NCBI GenBank assembly: GCA_905182995.1
Contig: CAJJDP010000022.1
Coordinates: 257,488-321,487, forward strand
DNA: 64,000 nt
Reading direction: 5' to 3'
Source: Paramecium octaurelia
Taxonomy: Eukaryota > Ciliophora > Oligohymenophorea > Peniculida > Parameciidae
Position 1 is the stretch's first letter. Every line of letters begins with the position of its first letter. Positions 12,135 through 26,076 of this stretch are shown here, in pieces. The translations under genes were made by a program, and so were the position numbers. Below the pieces are notes generated by a model, which saw only the letters and a list, made by a program, of their open reading frames with translations, made no database searches and was not told the origin of the DNA.

Positions 12135-15100
12135 TCAGTCATTGTTAAATATTTGATACTACTCATCATTGTAGATGTTAAGTTCTTTTTTTGGGTCGAA
12201 GTTTGGATCTTTTGCTTTTTATCTATAAAATAAAAACAATTTTAACCTTTGAAGGAATTAGAGTTCAGTAGGATCGTCCCTATTGATTGGGCTTTTTGGC
12301 AAATCAATGTGTTCCGAAAGATCTAGTTGTTTCTTCTACCCCCAATTGATATAGTGGATAGTGCAAAGAGTTCTGGAACCCCAAGGACCTTTGGTAAAAT
12401 TGGATGCAAACCTTGCACCACAATATCTGCACCAATCCTAACTCAATAGAGAATATATATTACATTAGTGTATTTGGAATAATCGAAAGACTTAACTGGT
12501 ATGATTCCCAACTCTTCATAAGAATAAGGATGAATATCTTATTTGAATTATTTTCTTTAGACTTTCTTGACAATCTTTTCTTGACTGTTGCTTCTGCTGG
12601 AATCCAATTATCGTCTATCATTGGGCATAGTTTCATTTTTCTTCTCATAAATTCTTCTGGTTCTTGCAGTGGTTCCAAATTATTTAAAATCTAATTTTGC
12701 TTATTTCTATTTCTTTTAATATCCCTTAATTGAGATTTTGACAATCATCTTGCCTTCGAATTTTTCCTCCTTCTACTTAGCACACAAATCACAAATCATA
12801 ACCTTCTTTCCAATCTTCTAAGTTTTCGATTTCACTTCAGGAGGTGCGCATTTACTATGAAAAGATCTACAACATCTAACACAATGAATTAAGGCTGTAG
12901 TTGTATTAGAAGAGTTCACCTTACAAAAAACACAAACATGAGAAGGACATCTAAACAATTCTACATTTGAATCTAAGGTCTTAGATAATGGATTAGCCTA
13001 TATACAATTTAAGTGGAAGTATCTATTGCAATTTGCTGTAGAACACTTTGAAATAGCTGATTTATTTTTGATCTTCCTCACATTATCTTCAAGAGGATCA
13101 TTTTCATCAGATGAAGCAATAACTTCTTCTTTCTATTTCTTCTCGGGAGGATATGTTCCTTTGGTTTTACATAATAGACAAACTACTAAACTATTCCTAC
13201 AATCAGGACAAGAATATCTGATGTTGACATTTTCCTTCAATTATTCTTCACTCCAATTGAGTTCTGGGAATGAATGATTGTTAAGGAAATCTTAATCAGG
13301 TCCTTCAATATTAATATATTCTGTTGTTTCTAGTAGATCCTTACAAGCTATATGGAAAGCCCTTCTGCAATGTCCCATACAAAAGACAGAACAGTTGGGT
13401 CTTTCACACACATAACAAAGTTTCTTTATTAATTCTTCCTTGCTTTTTGATGCCAATCTTCTTGCATCTTCACCTTAGATTTCAACTGTCCTTTGTTACT
13501 TTCTACCCAAATCCATGTCTGTTAATTTCTTGATTCTCCTTGAAGGTTTACTCAATTCATATATCCAATTCATAGCTAATTCTCTATAATTTTTGGCATA
13601 ATTTGATGAATTAATTTTATTCAACAAATCTGTTAATATTTATTCATCATCAGTGCTATAATTAGATTAGCTTAATTTGGATTCTATCAATTGATTCACA
13701 CAATCTCCTACTTCTTCCATATATTTCTTCTGTTCTTGTAATGACATATGTATATCAAATAATTTAATTAACTTCTAACATCTGCTTTCCTGACTTTTTA
13801 AGATTATTTTCCAAAAATTTGGATCTTGAATACTGATTGATTTATCTGTTTTTTCAGAAACGAAGGACTACTTTGATACTGTATATGTTCCATTAATCAA
13901 CGAGTATTTTGCAGTTCTTGAATTCTTTTCTAATATTTCATCAATATTCTTTTCTTAAAATGTGTCTCCATTTTAATTATGACTTATAAAACCTATGATT
14001 CCATTCTTCAATAATACTTCCATATCTTATTTACTCATCTTTTTATCATTCTTGTTATTTTTGAATGAACTTTCACATGATTTGAATTGTCCACTCATAA
14101 ATATAGCTTAATCCAATCCTAATTTTTTGATTGCTCTTTCAAACATCTCTGCTTCATAAGTATCCTTAGTAATCATTCTATAAACAGTGACTTCTTTTGA
14201 TTGTCCAATTCTATGAGCTCTAGCTGTTGCTTAAACATCATTTTAAGGATTCCAATCTGAATCATAAATCACTACTATTTCAGCAGCTGTCAAATTGATA
14301 CCTTATCCACCTGCTTTTGTAGACAATAGAAATACTTCCCTCTTTTTCTGTGGATCATTAAATCTATCGATGGCATTCTATCTTTCCCTTGCTTTTATCT
14401 ACCCATCTATCTTTTCATATTTCACTTATCTAAATTTTAAATACTCTTCCAAAATAGATAACATCATTGTAAATTATGAAAAGATCAACATTTTCTTGCC
14501 TTCGTTTCTAAATTTATTCAATAGCTTATCCAACAAAATCATTTTCCCTGAACTCTCTACTAATTTATTAATATAATCATTTTAATTTGAGCATCCTTTC
14601 GTCAAATCATTTTACATTTCTTAAATTAAAAATGGGTGATTACAACATTTTCGAAGTTGAATCTCTAAATTATTTAAGGAAGCAGCATTGGCAGCCCACT
14701 ATGAAAATCCCTATTCCAACATTGACTTATTTCTTTCATAAAGTGCTTTGTATATATGTTTTTAGATAGTAGTCATTTCGATATCTATAATCGTTTCTTA
14801 CAAAGGAGGAATCATCTATTCTACATCCTCCTTTTGTCTTCTCAAAATGTATGGTTTTAACAACACATTCAATTTTTCCACTTAATCCGATGTCTCCAAT
14901 TATCCATATTCTCTTTTAAAACTCATTAAGTTTGAGAATTAATATGGTTCAATGAAATTAAGTAAACTGAATAATTCTTCAGTATTATTCTGAATGGGTG
15001 TTCCAGTTAATAATAATGTCCTTTAACAAGAAAGCTTTTTTAAAGATTATAAAATCCTGGCATTTGAATTTTTTAATTTATGAGCTTCGTCCACTACAAT

Positions 15101-17221
15101 ATATTAGAATGGAATATTAATGAATATGGTTTAAAAGTCTTACATGAAGACTTCATAACTGGTAATTAGGATCTAAAACTTGTAGATTTCAGAGGCTTGG
15201 AGTACAATACCTTTTATGCTGATGTCAGTATAGAAAAACTCATATTATCTACATAAGGCTCTACCAGCACTACTTTCTTGATCATAATACAGGACAGCAT
15301 TTAAATTAGTCCATTCTTCAACTGTACGTTTCCAATGTTGCAAGGTTGACAATGGGGCTATAATTAAAAAGGGTCCTCTATAGTTTTCAAAATTATATAA
15401 ATGATTCAAGAATGCAATTGTCTGTATGGTTTTTCCGAGACCCATTTCATCAGCCAAGATCACATTTCTGTCCTCATACCAAGCTTTGATTATCCAATTG
15501 AGACTATCGAGTTGATAATCTCTTAATAATCTTCTATCTTTGTAAATAGTTTGTGTAAGTTAGGTATATTCATGAGGTGGTTTTCTTTGATTCAAGAAAT
15601 ACAATTAATTTCTAATTTCGCTAATTTAGAGATTTGATAATTTCTTCTTTCGAAGTCCTAATTCAAAATCCACAAGTGTTTTGTGATTAGAATTTTATTG
15701 CATCATAAGATTCCTTGTTTCTTTATCTAAACTTCTATTGAATTATTTAAATTCTTAAATCTTTTATCTACAATCTATCAAAGATTCTGGTTCCCATGTG
15801 GCTTCTAAATAAGACAAGTGTTTCCACTTGACTAAGTATAAGCGATCTGGCTCTTATGATAATTTTTGAATTTCCTATTCTGTTAAGATTTTAATTTCCA
15901 AGGCATCCATTTATAACCAATCAAAAGATTTCTCTCCTGGATTCCATGCCTCTATATCTGGATCAACACTATCCATTTACTATTAGAAATCTAACATTTC
16001 CAATTGCATTTCTTAAGCAACATCAACGTCTTTGGTTTACAGTTATGATCTAAGATAATCTTCAAGATCAAAAAAGTCATCATTCTTAATCTCTAATTTT
16101 AGGTTCAACTTATCCTAGATGATGGATTCAATTTCTGATAGGTTCTCTTAGATAGTGTATTATTTTTCATCAATAATATTTAGGACATTGAGCACTAATT
16201 CATTAATTTTTTCCTTCTTCAATTCAGGCATGATATCATTTCTATGTGCATCATTAACTTTATTTTTGTATGCTTCTTCATTGATGTACCTTTGTTAAGA
16301 TAGTTTTTATTCATAATTCTTTTTGGCTTCTTCATACCATTAATTATAGAGTACAATTGCACACTCTCTCAAAGTATCACTAATTTATCTCATTTCACTA
16401 TTTTCTTGAAATTCTTGATTAGCACTTCTAAATACTGTCCCCAATTCATTCCAGAACTCATTGTTAGTTTTGTACTATCCCAAATATAAACGATTATTTA
16501 TGGTGCCAAAATCAAGGATGGCTTTGCTTTCCAAAAAGTATACTCCAAAATGAACTTGATTCCTACTAAAATTGAGTAAATGAGACATCACTTTGGTTAG
16601 ACTCTCTGCCCACTTACCTTTCATTTCGGATCCTTTCTTTGGATGAACAATGGGAAATATTTCTGTGCATGATAATACTCGATCGACTTCTTGAAATGCT
16701 GGATCGAAATACTAAGCATCAACAACTTCATCAAATTCTTCCATAATGCGTTTATCAAACACTTTATTGAATCGATTGATTTTCTACTTTCCATTCTTCT
16801 CGTTAAGGATCTGACCATTATGAATAAATTCAACATACTCTCAATTCATCAAGCCATTCAGTGTGGAAATAGCTTCGGTCTTTGTATTTAACCAAATATT
16901 AAAGAGTCTCTGTATGTGGGTCTGTTTTTCGCCACAAAATTTGATCAATCTCAGGAACGAATATACGCCTTGATTCACTTTCTAAAGTTGGTTCATTCAT
17001 TGACTCTTCTTCCTCGCTCATAGTAGCTGCATAATTCCTCTTGATCGCTCTGGCAGACCGTCTTTCATTACTAATTCCATTTTACTCTTCACGGTAGTTT
17101 TCTTCTTCCATTAAGTTGTACCTACTAATGTACCTAACATGTTATACTTTCTCTTCTACTTTTCTCGTAGTCTATCTGATTGTCTATTGGTTGGGTCATT
17201 CTCACTTTCTAAATCACTCAT
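12135..17221 (-). CDS. CHD-like SNF2 chromatin remodeller with bromodomain, PHD fingers and GATA-like finger
   Basis: About 1,640 aa from the ATG at 17221. Order: first chromodomain ([20 protein letters not shown], ~16,850); a bromodomain-like four-helix region ([20 protein letters not shown] with an N-terminal W-AESLTKVM helix, ~16,350-16,620); second chromodomain ([19 protein letters not shown], ~15,790-15,860); SNF2 ATPase with DEMGLGKT (15,435-15,458), DEAH (DEAHKLKN) and LTGTPIQNN; helicase C with [20 protein letters not shown]; an NSD-like run of PHD zinc fingers (~12,760-13,420; [20 protein letters not shown]); and a final GATA-like finger (WCRYCGARF...LCTIH). Introns include one of 29 nt near the start (~17,100), one of 28 nt in chromodomain 1 and one of ~27 nt before the last finger. 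All catalytic motifs are intact, so it should be an active nucleosome remodeller in the nucleus. Confidence 0.92.
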
Positions 17222-17411
17222 TTATAAAATAATAAGGGACAAAAAGGTAAAAAAAAAACTATATGATAAATTTTTCTTCTTTTTTTTGAATTTCAGATAT
17301 ATATGCTCACAAATCGGCGCGCATTTAATTTTTTCATATATACTATATATACGATATTCTCATTAGTTCAATTTTCACGATTCTTGTCACTCTTTTAATA
17401 TTAATATTTTT

Positions 17412-20065
17412 ATGGATCCAAGTACATAATGGAAAGAATTAAATAAAAAATACTATAAGTTTCATTAATTCAATCCCATAACAGGTGAACAAAAGTTCCT
17501 TGACTTTTACTATTAGCATATAGCTGTAGCCAAATGGGGGGGTCCTTTGGCAGCAACTAAAAATTTTGATTAGGTTATACTCATGCGTACAGATGATATT
17601 CTCAAAGATTCCATAGTATTCTTCACAAACAGCGGTAAAATTATGTCCAGAACTCCATACAAAGAAGCCGATAAGGTAAAATGAAAATAATCAATTTAGA
17701 TTCCATTATTTGATTTTCTTGAGGATGAACATCTGATATTACTCAAAGCAAGTGGTGTTTACTATATAATTGATCCTTTCAAAGGAACCAAAAAAAACCA
17801 TGATTTAGGGGAGCAATTCAAGCTAAATCAAATTTAAAGTGCACTCATCGTGAATAATGGATTTGTATTGATGGCAATGAACTTTGAGTTTTATTATGTC
17901 CAAAATGCTCATGAGCCTGAAGTATAGTAATTTAAACCATCCAATCTTACTTAATTCCCAGAGCATTGGTTAGTGATTCCTTCTGACAAGTCATCAAGTG
18001 GTAAAGTAGAATTATTGATTGCCAATCCTGATGGAGGCATACTACACATAATTGAGAATGAGAAATGGAAGATTTATTATAATAAAGATAAGATTACAAC
18101 CGAAATTGATAAGAAACTTCCTGATCTAAGAAATATTAAAATGTTAAGTCTATCACCAACTTATAAAAATTTAGCCTTGTTGTAATATTATGGTTAAAGG
18201 TGGATTATGGCTTTTATTACTAACTATTTTGAATCTTCAGAGTATCGTCAGATGCCCATAGATTTGAAAGAGGATGATGTAAAAAAAGATGAGACAGCAG
18301 AGAAAGATCTCAGCATTTTGGAACGACCAAGAAAGATGTTTTGGTGTGGAGATGATTGTGTAGTTCTATAATTGTAATAATACATTGTTTTAGTATCCCA
18401 AGATTCCTATACAAAAATAAAAATGAATAATTAGCATTTTGCTATGAAATCTGAGTATGATGGTTTAAGAGTGTTAACACAAAAAAAGAATGAAATTTTA
18501 AGGAAATTGCCTGATTCATATATTAATGTATTTGAATAACTGTCTGTAAAACCAGGGGCTTAATTGTATTGTGCTTATGAGTCCTTTGAACAAAAGAATC
18601 CAATTGAGGATGATGAATTGAGAAATAGTAAAAGTCTGTTGAGTGAGGCAGTCAGTGATTGTGTAAGATGCGCTTAATTTGAAATAAACCCTGAATATTA
18701 GATTAAATTATTAAAGTCTGGAAATTATGGCAAGATCTTTTTGGGAACTCAAAATTTAGATCCAAATATATTTAATGAAACAGCTCGATATTTGAGAGTC
18801 GTGAATTCGTTGAGAAGAAGTGGAGGAGTGGGAGGAAGAGTGGTAACATATGAATAAGTATTGCAATTAATCAAGATTCCAGATATTATGATTGGGTTGC
18901 TATTGAGATATAATTTACATTACCTGGCTGTTGAAGTTTCTAATTTTCTTAAATTTTAAATCAAATAAAGGGCCTCTATTTATACACATTGGGCTTGTCG
19001 CAAAGTTGAGGTTCAAGAAGACGATGATGTCCTTTGTGAAATAATTAAGGAGAAGATTAAGGAAGAAAGAGGGGTCTCATTCACTTAGATTGCATAGAAA
19101 TCAATTGAAATAGGAAAATAATAATTGGCTTTAAAACTATTGGATAATGAGTAGAGTCTGTCAAAACGAATTCCAGTTTTGATTTGGATGGCCAATTTCT
19201 AATCATCTAACAATAATAACTCTTATTATGAAAAAGCTTTAGCTGATGCAATCATTTCAAAAGATTCCAATCTAATTTTTTTTGTGATAATGAAATTCTT
19301 AAAAACTGAAATGAATGAAACTTATAAATTTAGCACTCTCTCTCAGAATCCCATCTCATAAACATTGTTAGTCTATTATTTAAGAAATTTTGATGATAAA
19401 TATTTGTAAAAATATTTACAATATTACAAGAAATTTGATGAATGTGGCTTATTAGCAATCAACTAAGCCTATCAACAAAACAATTTAGATGAGAAAATCA
19501 AATTCTTAGATCAAGCTTTAAAGTACTTTGCAGAAGACGAAACCGACTAATTTTATAAGAGAATCATTGCTGAATAAATCATTATCCTAAAAGATTTGAA
19601 ATCAGAAGTAGAAAAAGGCAGAAAGAAGCCAAACCAAGCCATCATGGAAGAAAAACCTATTAATTCAATCATGGAAGCCTTTTTCGTTAAAGACAAACCA
19701 GATTTCGCTCACGAATTCGCTAAAACATACAAGATACCAGATCGTAGGTATCATCTTTACTTATTAATAGAATCTATTTGACTAGAGTTAAAACATTGAT
19801 CAATAAGAAGAATTGGGATGAATTGGATAAATTTATGTAGGAGAAGAACAAGAAATCTATTATAATACCATATGAATTAGTTTCAGAACTATTGTTTAAA
19901 GCAGATCAAGAGGAAAGAGGCATTTCTATACTTATGAAAATGCCTGATGTTGAGGTATTCGTATAGTATATTCTAGGAATCCTGTAGAACCTTAATAAGG
20001 ATTGGATAGCAGACTTCTGCCGTTCAGGTTGCAATAAACAATAAAAAAACCTAATTACTTTATGA
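17412..20065 (+). CDS. VPS16: VPS16, HOPS/CORVET tethering subunit
   Basis: About 865 aa, matching the family length, with two short introns (~17,675-17,698 and ~19,748-19,770). The N-terminal half reads as the beta-propeller, with Vps16 landmarks KMFWCGDDCVVLQ (human has the same M-x-W-C-G-N-D-x-V-V pattern), EYDGLRVLTQ, LPDSYINVFE and PGAQLYCAYESFE. The C-terminal half is the alpha-solenoid, with YLRVVNSLRRS, IPDIMIGLLLRYNLHYLAVE and YTHWACRKV. VPS16 binds VPS33 and forms the core of HOPS and CORVET, which tether late endosomes and lysosomes or phagosomes before SNARE fusion. In Paramecium this would serve phagosome and lysosome fusion. Confidence 0.93.
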
Positions 20066-20161
20066 TATTAGGGGGTTGATCTTTGATAATTCAGCCAAGG
20101 CATTGCTGGAAACCTATTTAAGCCAAAATCAAAAATGAATAGCAAAATAAATAATAACAAA

Positions 20162-20891
20162 TCATTGCATATCTGTAATTCTCCATAAAGCATTAGCCAT
20201 TTCTGGCTTACAGACTGATACAATATGTTAATTTTCGATCTTACTTTAGTAAGGTTAGGTGTGTAAATAAAGTCCAGTACATATATGTTTAAGTTCTAAT
20301 ATACAAGATAATAATACTAATAATAGAGTATTGTTTGATTTCTTCGTCATCTGCAATGATTTCCCATTCATCCATATCGTTTTACAAGCAGCCAACTTCT
20401 CCCATATTATTTATGGTTTGTAAACATTTTAAATACGATTATGTAATAGGATGATAAACATAGGTTTTATTGTCCATCCATATAATTTGCCACCAGTCAT
20501 ATTCATAATTGCAATTATTACAAGTACTTACTTCATTTGATTTATTGTGTTCATGCTTAATTGCATGGGAGTGTAGGTATCTTTAAGTGTGTAGATTATA
20601 TAATTTAATTTAGTGATGCTTTTCCATCTTAAGTCCCTATGGCAACCTAATCAGATTTATGGTTGCACTCTATTGAATCTAAAATTACGAATTTAGTTCA
20701 AAAGATGAATTTTGATCCTGCTCCGTTTCTGGGTCTTCTTTTATAACGATGCTTTAAACTTAGCTCAATAACCTTGACTTTTTTCTTTTATGGCATGCTT
20801 TTAGATTGGAGGAGTGTTATTCAAATATTTCTTTTCTTGGACAATCTTAAAGAGAGGAGTGATTATTATATTCTTTTATGCAATTTCCCAT
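20162..20891 (-). CDS. MIR-repeat protein with N-terminal lipidation motif
   Basis: About 235 aa, one 22-nt intron. Starts MGNCIKEY, the classic Gly2/Cys4 context for N-myristoylation plus palmitoylation. After an ~80-residue polar linker come MIR repeats (the module of protein O-mannosyltransferases, SDF2, IP3 and ryanodine receptors): HQIKLYNLHTQRYLHSHAIK, YEYDWWQIIW, then after the intron IIKLKHICTGLYLHTQPYQS and ANALWRITDMQ at the very end. There is no signal peptide or membrane segment, so unlike SDF2 it should be cytosolic and membrane-anchored by lipid. Partner unknown. Only 113 bp separate its start from the downstream end of the DEAD-box gene. Confidence 0.72.
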
Positions 20892-21004
20892 TATGATATA
20901 ATTATTGATGAACACATTTTAATAATATTACGTAGTATTTGGATGAAAATGTCAAAATAGTAGGATTTCTGATTGCTATAATTTAATATCTAAATATGTA
21001 TATA

Positions 21005-22780
<1,776 letters not shown>

Positions 22781-22817
22781 TAATTAATTATTAATTATTA
22801 ATATTAATTATACAATT

Positions 22818-23624
22818 ATGTACTAAGATGATTTTTTTTCTTAAGAATATCCTTTCCAATAGAGTGGTGGCCCTCAAAATCAAATGCTGATGAATTCGCC
22901 TTCGTCATTAGAATTAAAAAAAGATTTTGAATAGTAAGAAATTCTAAGATCCCCACAAATCATCTATGACAACAATTCCTATGAGTATATTCCATTAAAT
23001 TGGAATATACAAACTTCTCATCTTAATCTGTCTGCTTAACAACCTTTGATTCTAAGATCTGGCAGGTCATATTGCTACAATATTTTTAAGTAAGACCTAA
23101 CTCAAATATAAAATGAGCATAATTAAGGCTCGGAATAGTAAGTTGATTTAGAATGCCTATTGTAGAAAAGTGATTAATAGGAGGCTGTCAATATTTCTTT
23201 GAAGAAAAAAAGTACCAAATCTTAAGGATTTAAATTTTAAAAAGAAACAAAAATTTTAAATATGTCTAATTTAAAATGTTAACAGCCTTGTAATTGTAAA
23301 AGCAGCGGATGTATCAAACGATATTGCCGTTGCTTTCATAGTGGAAAAACATGCTTGCCAGAGTGTTAATGTTAGGATGGATGTCTCAATAAGGAACAAC
23401 ATCAACATGAAAGAAGTAAGGCAATAAAACACGTAAATGAAAAATGTTATAGAAACAGAAAAATTCCAAAAGAAGCCCTCTTTAAATTGGATGTAATATA
23501 TGGATGTTCTTGTACTAAATCTAAATGCAGAAAAAGATACTGTGAGTGTTTTTTAAGAAATTAAAATTGCACTGAGAAATGTAAATGTATTGATTGCTGC
23601 AATCATTAACCTGTAACTGAATGA
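22818..23624 (+). CDS. CXC-domain (tesmin/TSO1/LIN54-like) protein
   Basis: An intronless frame of 268 codons starting at 22818, only 38 bp from the divergent DEAD-box start. The N-terminal ~150 residues are Gln/Ser-rich and probably disordered. The C-terminus holds both CXC repeats of the tesmin/LIN54 type: KCQQPCNCKSSGCIKRYC with CFHSGKTC, the RNRKIPKEAL linker, then GCSCTKSKCRKRYCECF and CTEKCKCIDCCNH. The spacing of cysteines and the Tyr in K-x-Y-C are those that bind the cell-cycle CHR element through the minor groove in LIN54. Probably a nuclear DNA-binding regulator of cell-cycle or developmental genes. Confidence 0.9.
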
Positions 23625-23676
23625 CCTTATCATCATTCGTTTCATCTAATATTTCTTAAATTTAATTTATTTAATT

Positions 23677-24235
23677 ATGATGCGTCTATATTACTAAGCA
23701 TTCAGCAAACTTATCAAAGTAGATCGTTTGGCACTGACTCCACATCAATATTGGATTGCAGCTGGTAAAGGAATGGAACGCCCTTATACAGGAGAATATT
23801 GGTTTGTAAATTTAATGATCTATCTCATCAGAATCAAGAAGTTGGAACATATCACTGTTAACATTGCGATAATCAATTGTTTTCTTTTGACTCTAAATAC
23901 AAATCAACTACAGGATATGCATAATTTTGGAATCATATACCTAATAGCGTAAAATTAGAGGAATCAAACATTAAAGTAATAATTCTCATTCAACCCTCTT
24001 TTAGGAAGAAAGGGATCTTTGTTGTGCTGGATGTGATAGCTTTGTTGGAAAGGTCTCCTTTGATGGACCTCCTCCAACATTCATTAAATATAGTATTAAT
24101 TCAGCTGCATTAAATTTCAAACTGAAACCCTTTTAAGAAGACCCGTACTTTAGAAAAATTGCTAGAAAAGAACAACAGGCTCAACGATCGAAAAAAGTGG
24201 AACATAATTATCTAGAAAGCAATAGCAATTTGTGA
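23677..24235 (+). CDS. MsrB-like protein with Ser replacing the catalytic Cys
   Basis: Two introns (26 nt after EYWF, 29 nt before EERDL) give ~165 aa, close to MsrB length plus an N-terminal extension (MMRLYYQAFSKLIKVDRL) that could be a mitochondrial presequence. Family landmarks: TPHQYWIAAGKGMERPYTG, GTYHCQHCDNQLF and CCAGCDSFVG (the four zinc-binding Cys), FDGPPPTF. At the active site, where MsrB proteins have R-[FY]-C-x-N-S (or Sec), this gene reads KYSINSAALNF: codon AGT, Ser. MsrB reduces methionine-R-sulfoxide in proteins via that Cys, so this copy is probably inactive or altered. The zinc site is intact, arguing for a folded protein rather than a decayed gene. Confidence 0.87.
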
Positions 24236-24656
24236 TTTATTATATTAATAAAAATTATATGTAATGATGAATTAACACAAGTGTCAGTGGGTGATTGAAT
24301 ATCTGTTTTATTATTATTATCTGTAGTATAAATATTTATAAATAAAGTTAATTATAAATAATGTTGATTTATTTCTATAAAACTCAACAAATTGGAAGGT
24401 AAGATTATTGAATTGGATTTAAGATGAAGGATAATAAATAATATAACAATCAGAAAATCATATAATATATTAATTAAGATCTTTTAATTTACTTTCTAAA
24501 ATTAATCATTGAATTGCTATTTGAAATGCTTAATTCATCTAATACACCATGTTACGCTTTTATTATGTACTTATAAAGTCCACTAAATACAAGTAAAATG
24601 ATGTATAATTATTATTTCAAATTTATAAATTTAATTTAATAATGTCACTCTCATTA
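24236..24656. other. intergenic, nothing recognised
   Basis: About 420 bp between convergent gene ends, very AT-rich. I find no open frame longer than about 25 codons that ends plausibly, no hairpin worth naming and no RNA gene. Confidence 0.4.
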
Positions 24657-25037
24657 TCATACCTATTATTTCAAATTTTATATGTGTATCTCCAGTTATT
24701 CTACTAGGAATGTATAAACCAAAGGAAAATACTCTTCTAGCTGAACATCTTGTACAACAATATCTACAAAATGAATAACTTTTGTAAGTTCATTTTCTAA
24801 TTCTGTCAAGTGATAATGAGAGTATCGTTTCTGTAAACGAACGATACAATGTGCCAGCTTGCTCCTCAGTATAATTAATTGATTTAAATTATAGCGAAGA
24901 TCATCAGGAATATCGCTGGATAATTCCAATTATCCTATGATATTTATGAAATTCTCTGCAATCATAATAGGCAATTTGATTTCGTTGATTTTAGAATTGT
25001 GTGGCTTATGATTGCTCGAAGAACAAGCCAGTCCCAT
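24657..25037 (-). CDS. unknown 126-aa protein with lipidation-type start
   Basis: Intronless frame, ATG at 25037 to TGA 24657-24659, three internal TAA/TAG Gln codons. The start MGLACSSS is a good N-myristoylation/palmitoylation context. The remainder is amphipathic helix (MIAENFINIIGQLE, YNLNQLIILRSKLAHCIV, HLTELENELTKVIHFVDIVV). No family recognised. A membrane-anchored helical adaptor is a reasonable guess, nothing more. Confidence 0.6.
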
Positions 25038-25071
25038 TTTAAATAAATTAAATTTATATAGATTATATCAA

Positions 25072-25322
25072 TCAATATTAAGAGGAAACTAAACACCAAA
25101 AAACTAATTTATTCTTATATAACAGCAACAAATTTCATTTTGCAATAAACATTTTTCACTTCTGCAAACTGACTTTATTTTAAGCTTTGAACACCAAATT
25201 AGAAAGTTCCAAATGCTATTAAAATCATTAAACAACAAATTTTGAAAGACTTTCCAGGGTTTCTACTTTAAATTTCATCTATACTTTGAAAATGAATATT
25301 GCTATCTATTTTTATCAACCAT
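25072..25322 (-). CDS. possible small membrane protein
   Basis: From the ATG at 25322, a 19-nt intron (GTATAG...TTAAAG) removes an in-frame TGA and opens a frame with one transmembrane segment (ICCLMILIAFGTFQFGVQ). The end is uncertain: either a second unusually short or long intron leads to TGA at 25072, or the frame runs into the neighbouring gene. No homology recognised. Confidence 0.35.
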
Positions 25323-25532
25323 TTGTGTATAATAACATTATAATTTAAGAAGTAGTAATTTAATGAATAGATGTTATTTTTGATAACTTAAACAAATTAT
25401 TTTAGGAGATAATAAATGGTTGTTATTTTTAATGTGGACTAGTAATTGTGTTAGAAATTATATCGGAACTTAAATTGATTATAAATGAATATGAGATACT
25501 TTGTGTATTATTCATTCGTTAATTAAAATATA

Positions 25533-26065
25533 ATGATTGAAGGCTAGATTATTGAATTCTTTTGGTTAATGAGTAGTTTAGTGTTATTTGGTTATGCAAT
25601 ATTGTCAAAATTCAAATGGAAAGAGAACGTACATTAGAATCGCAAGATTAGAATGAATAGCTATAAATCGCAGAATTTACCTAGAAACTAATTTGTGATT
25701 GAAGGTGAGATATGCTATGATAAGTAGAGGCTGAGGAACAACAGTAATGCAAAAGCGAGGAGGATCTTTCATAACAACAGTAATAATAGCTGGAGGTATT
25801 GAATTGAAATGAATAGTGCAAGAATTAATCAATAGCATAACTAATAAGGCCGAAAGTAAATTATTTGATTAATGTTCATTTGCTATTATCATCAGTGGCA
25901 ATAATAAATATATTAAATGGTGGAGACAATATATTTTTATTAGTCATGGTAATCTTATACCTGATTAGTACGATTGTAATTGTTGCTAAGTTAAGAATGA
26001 AATGGTTATTCATTCCATAACTGATGATTTTGGCCATGATGATAAACTACTTGATAGTTATATGA
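25533..26065 (+). CDS. small multi-spanning membrane protein
   Basis: Two introns of 20 and 21 nt join three exons into ~160 aa. One hydrophobic segment lies at the N-terminus (IEFFWLMSSLVLFGYAIL), then a charged Gln-rich linker, then three closely spaced segments (LINVHLLLSSVAIINIL, NIFLLVMVILYLISTIVIVA, LFIPQLMILAMMINYLIVI) ending right at TGA. No family recognised. Its stop is 11 bp from the convergent kelch-BTB gene. Confidence 0.65.
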
Positions 26066-26076
26066 TTATAATATAT

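Noticed and set aside
23728..23952. 74-codon frame reading through the first MsrB intron
   Set aside because: Removing a 26-nt GT...AG intron restores the conserved MsrB order and the zinc cysteines; the read-through has none.
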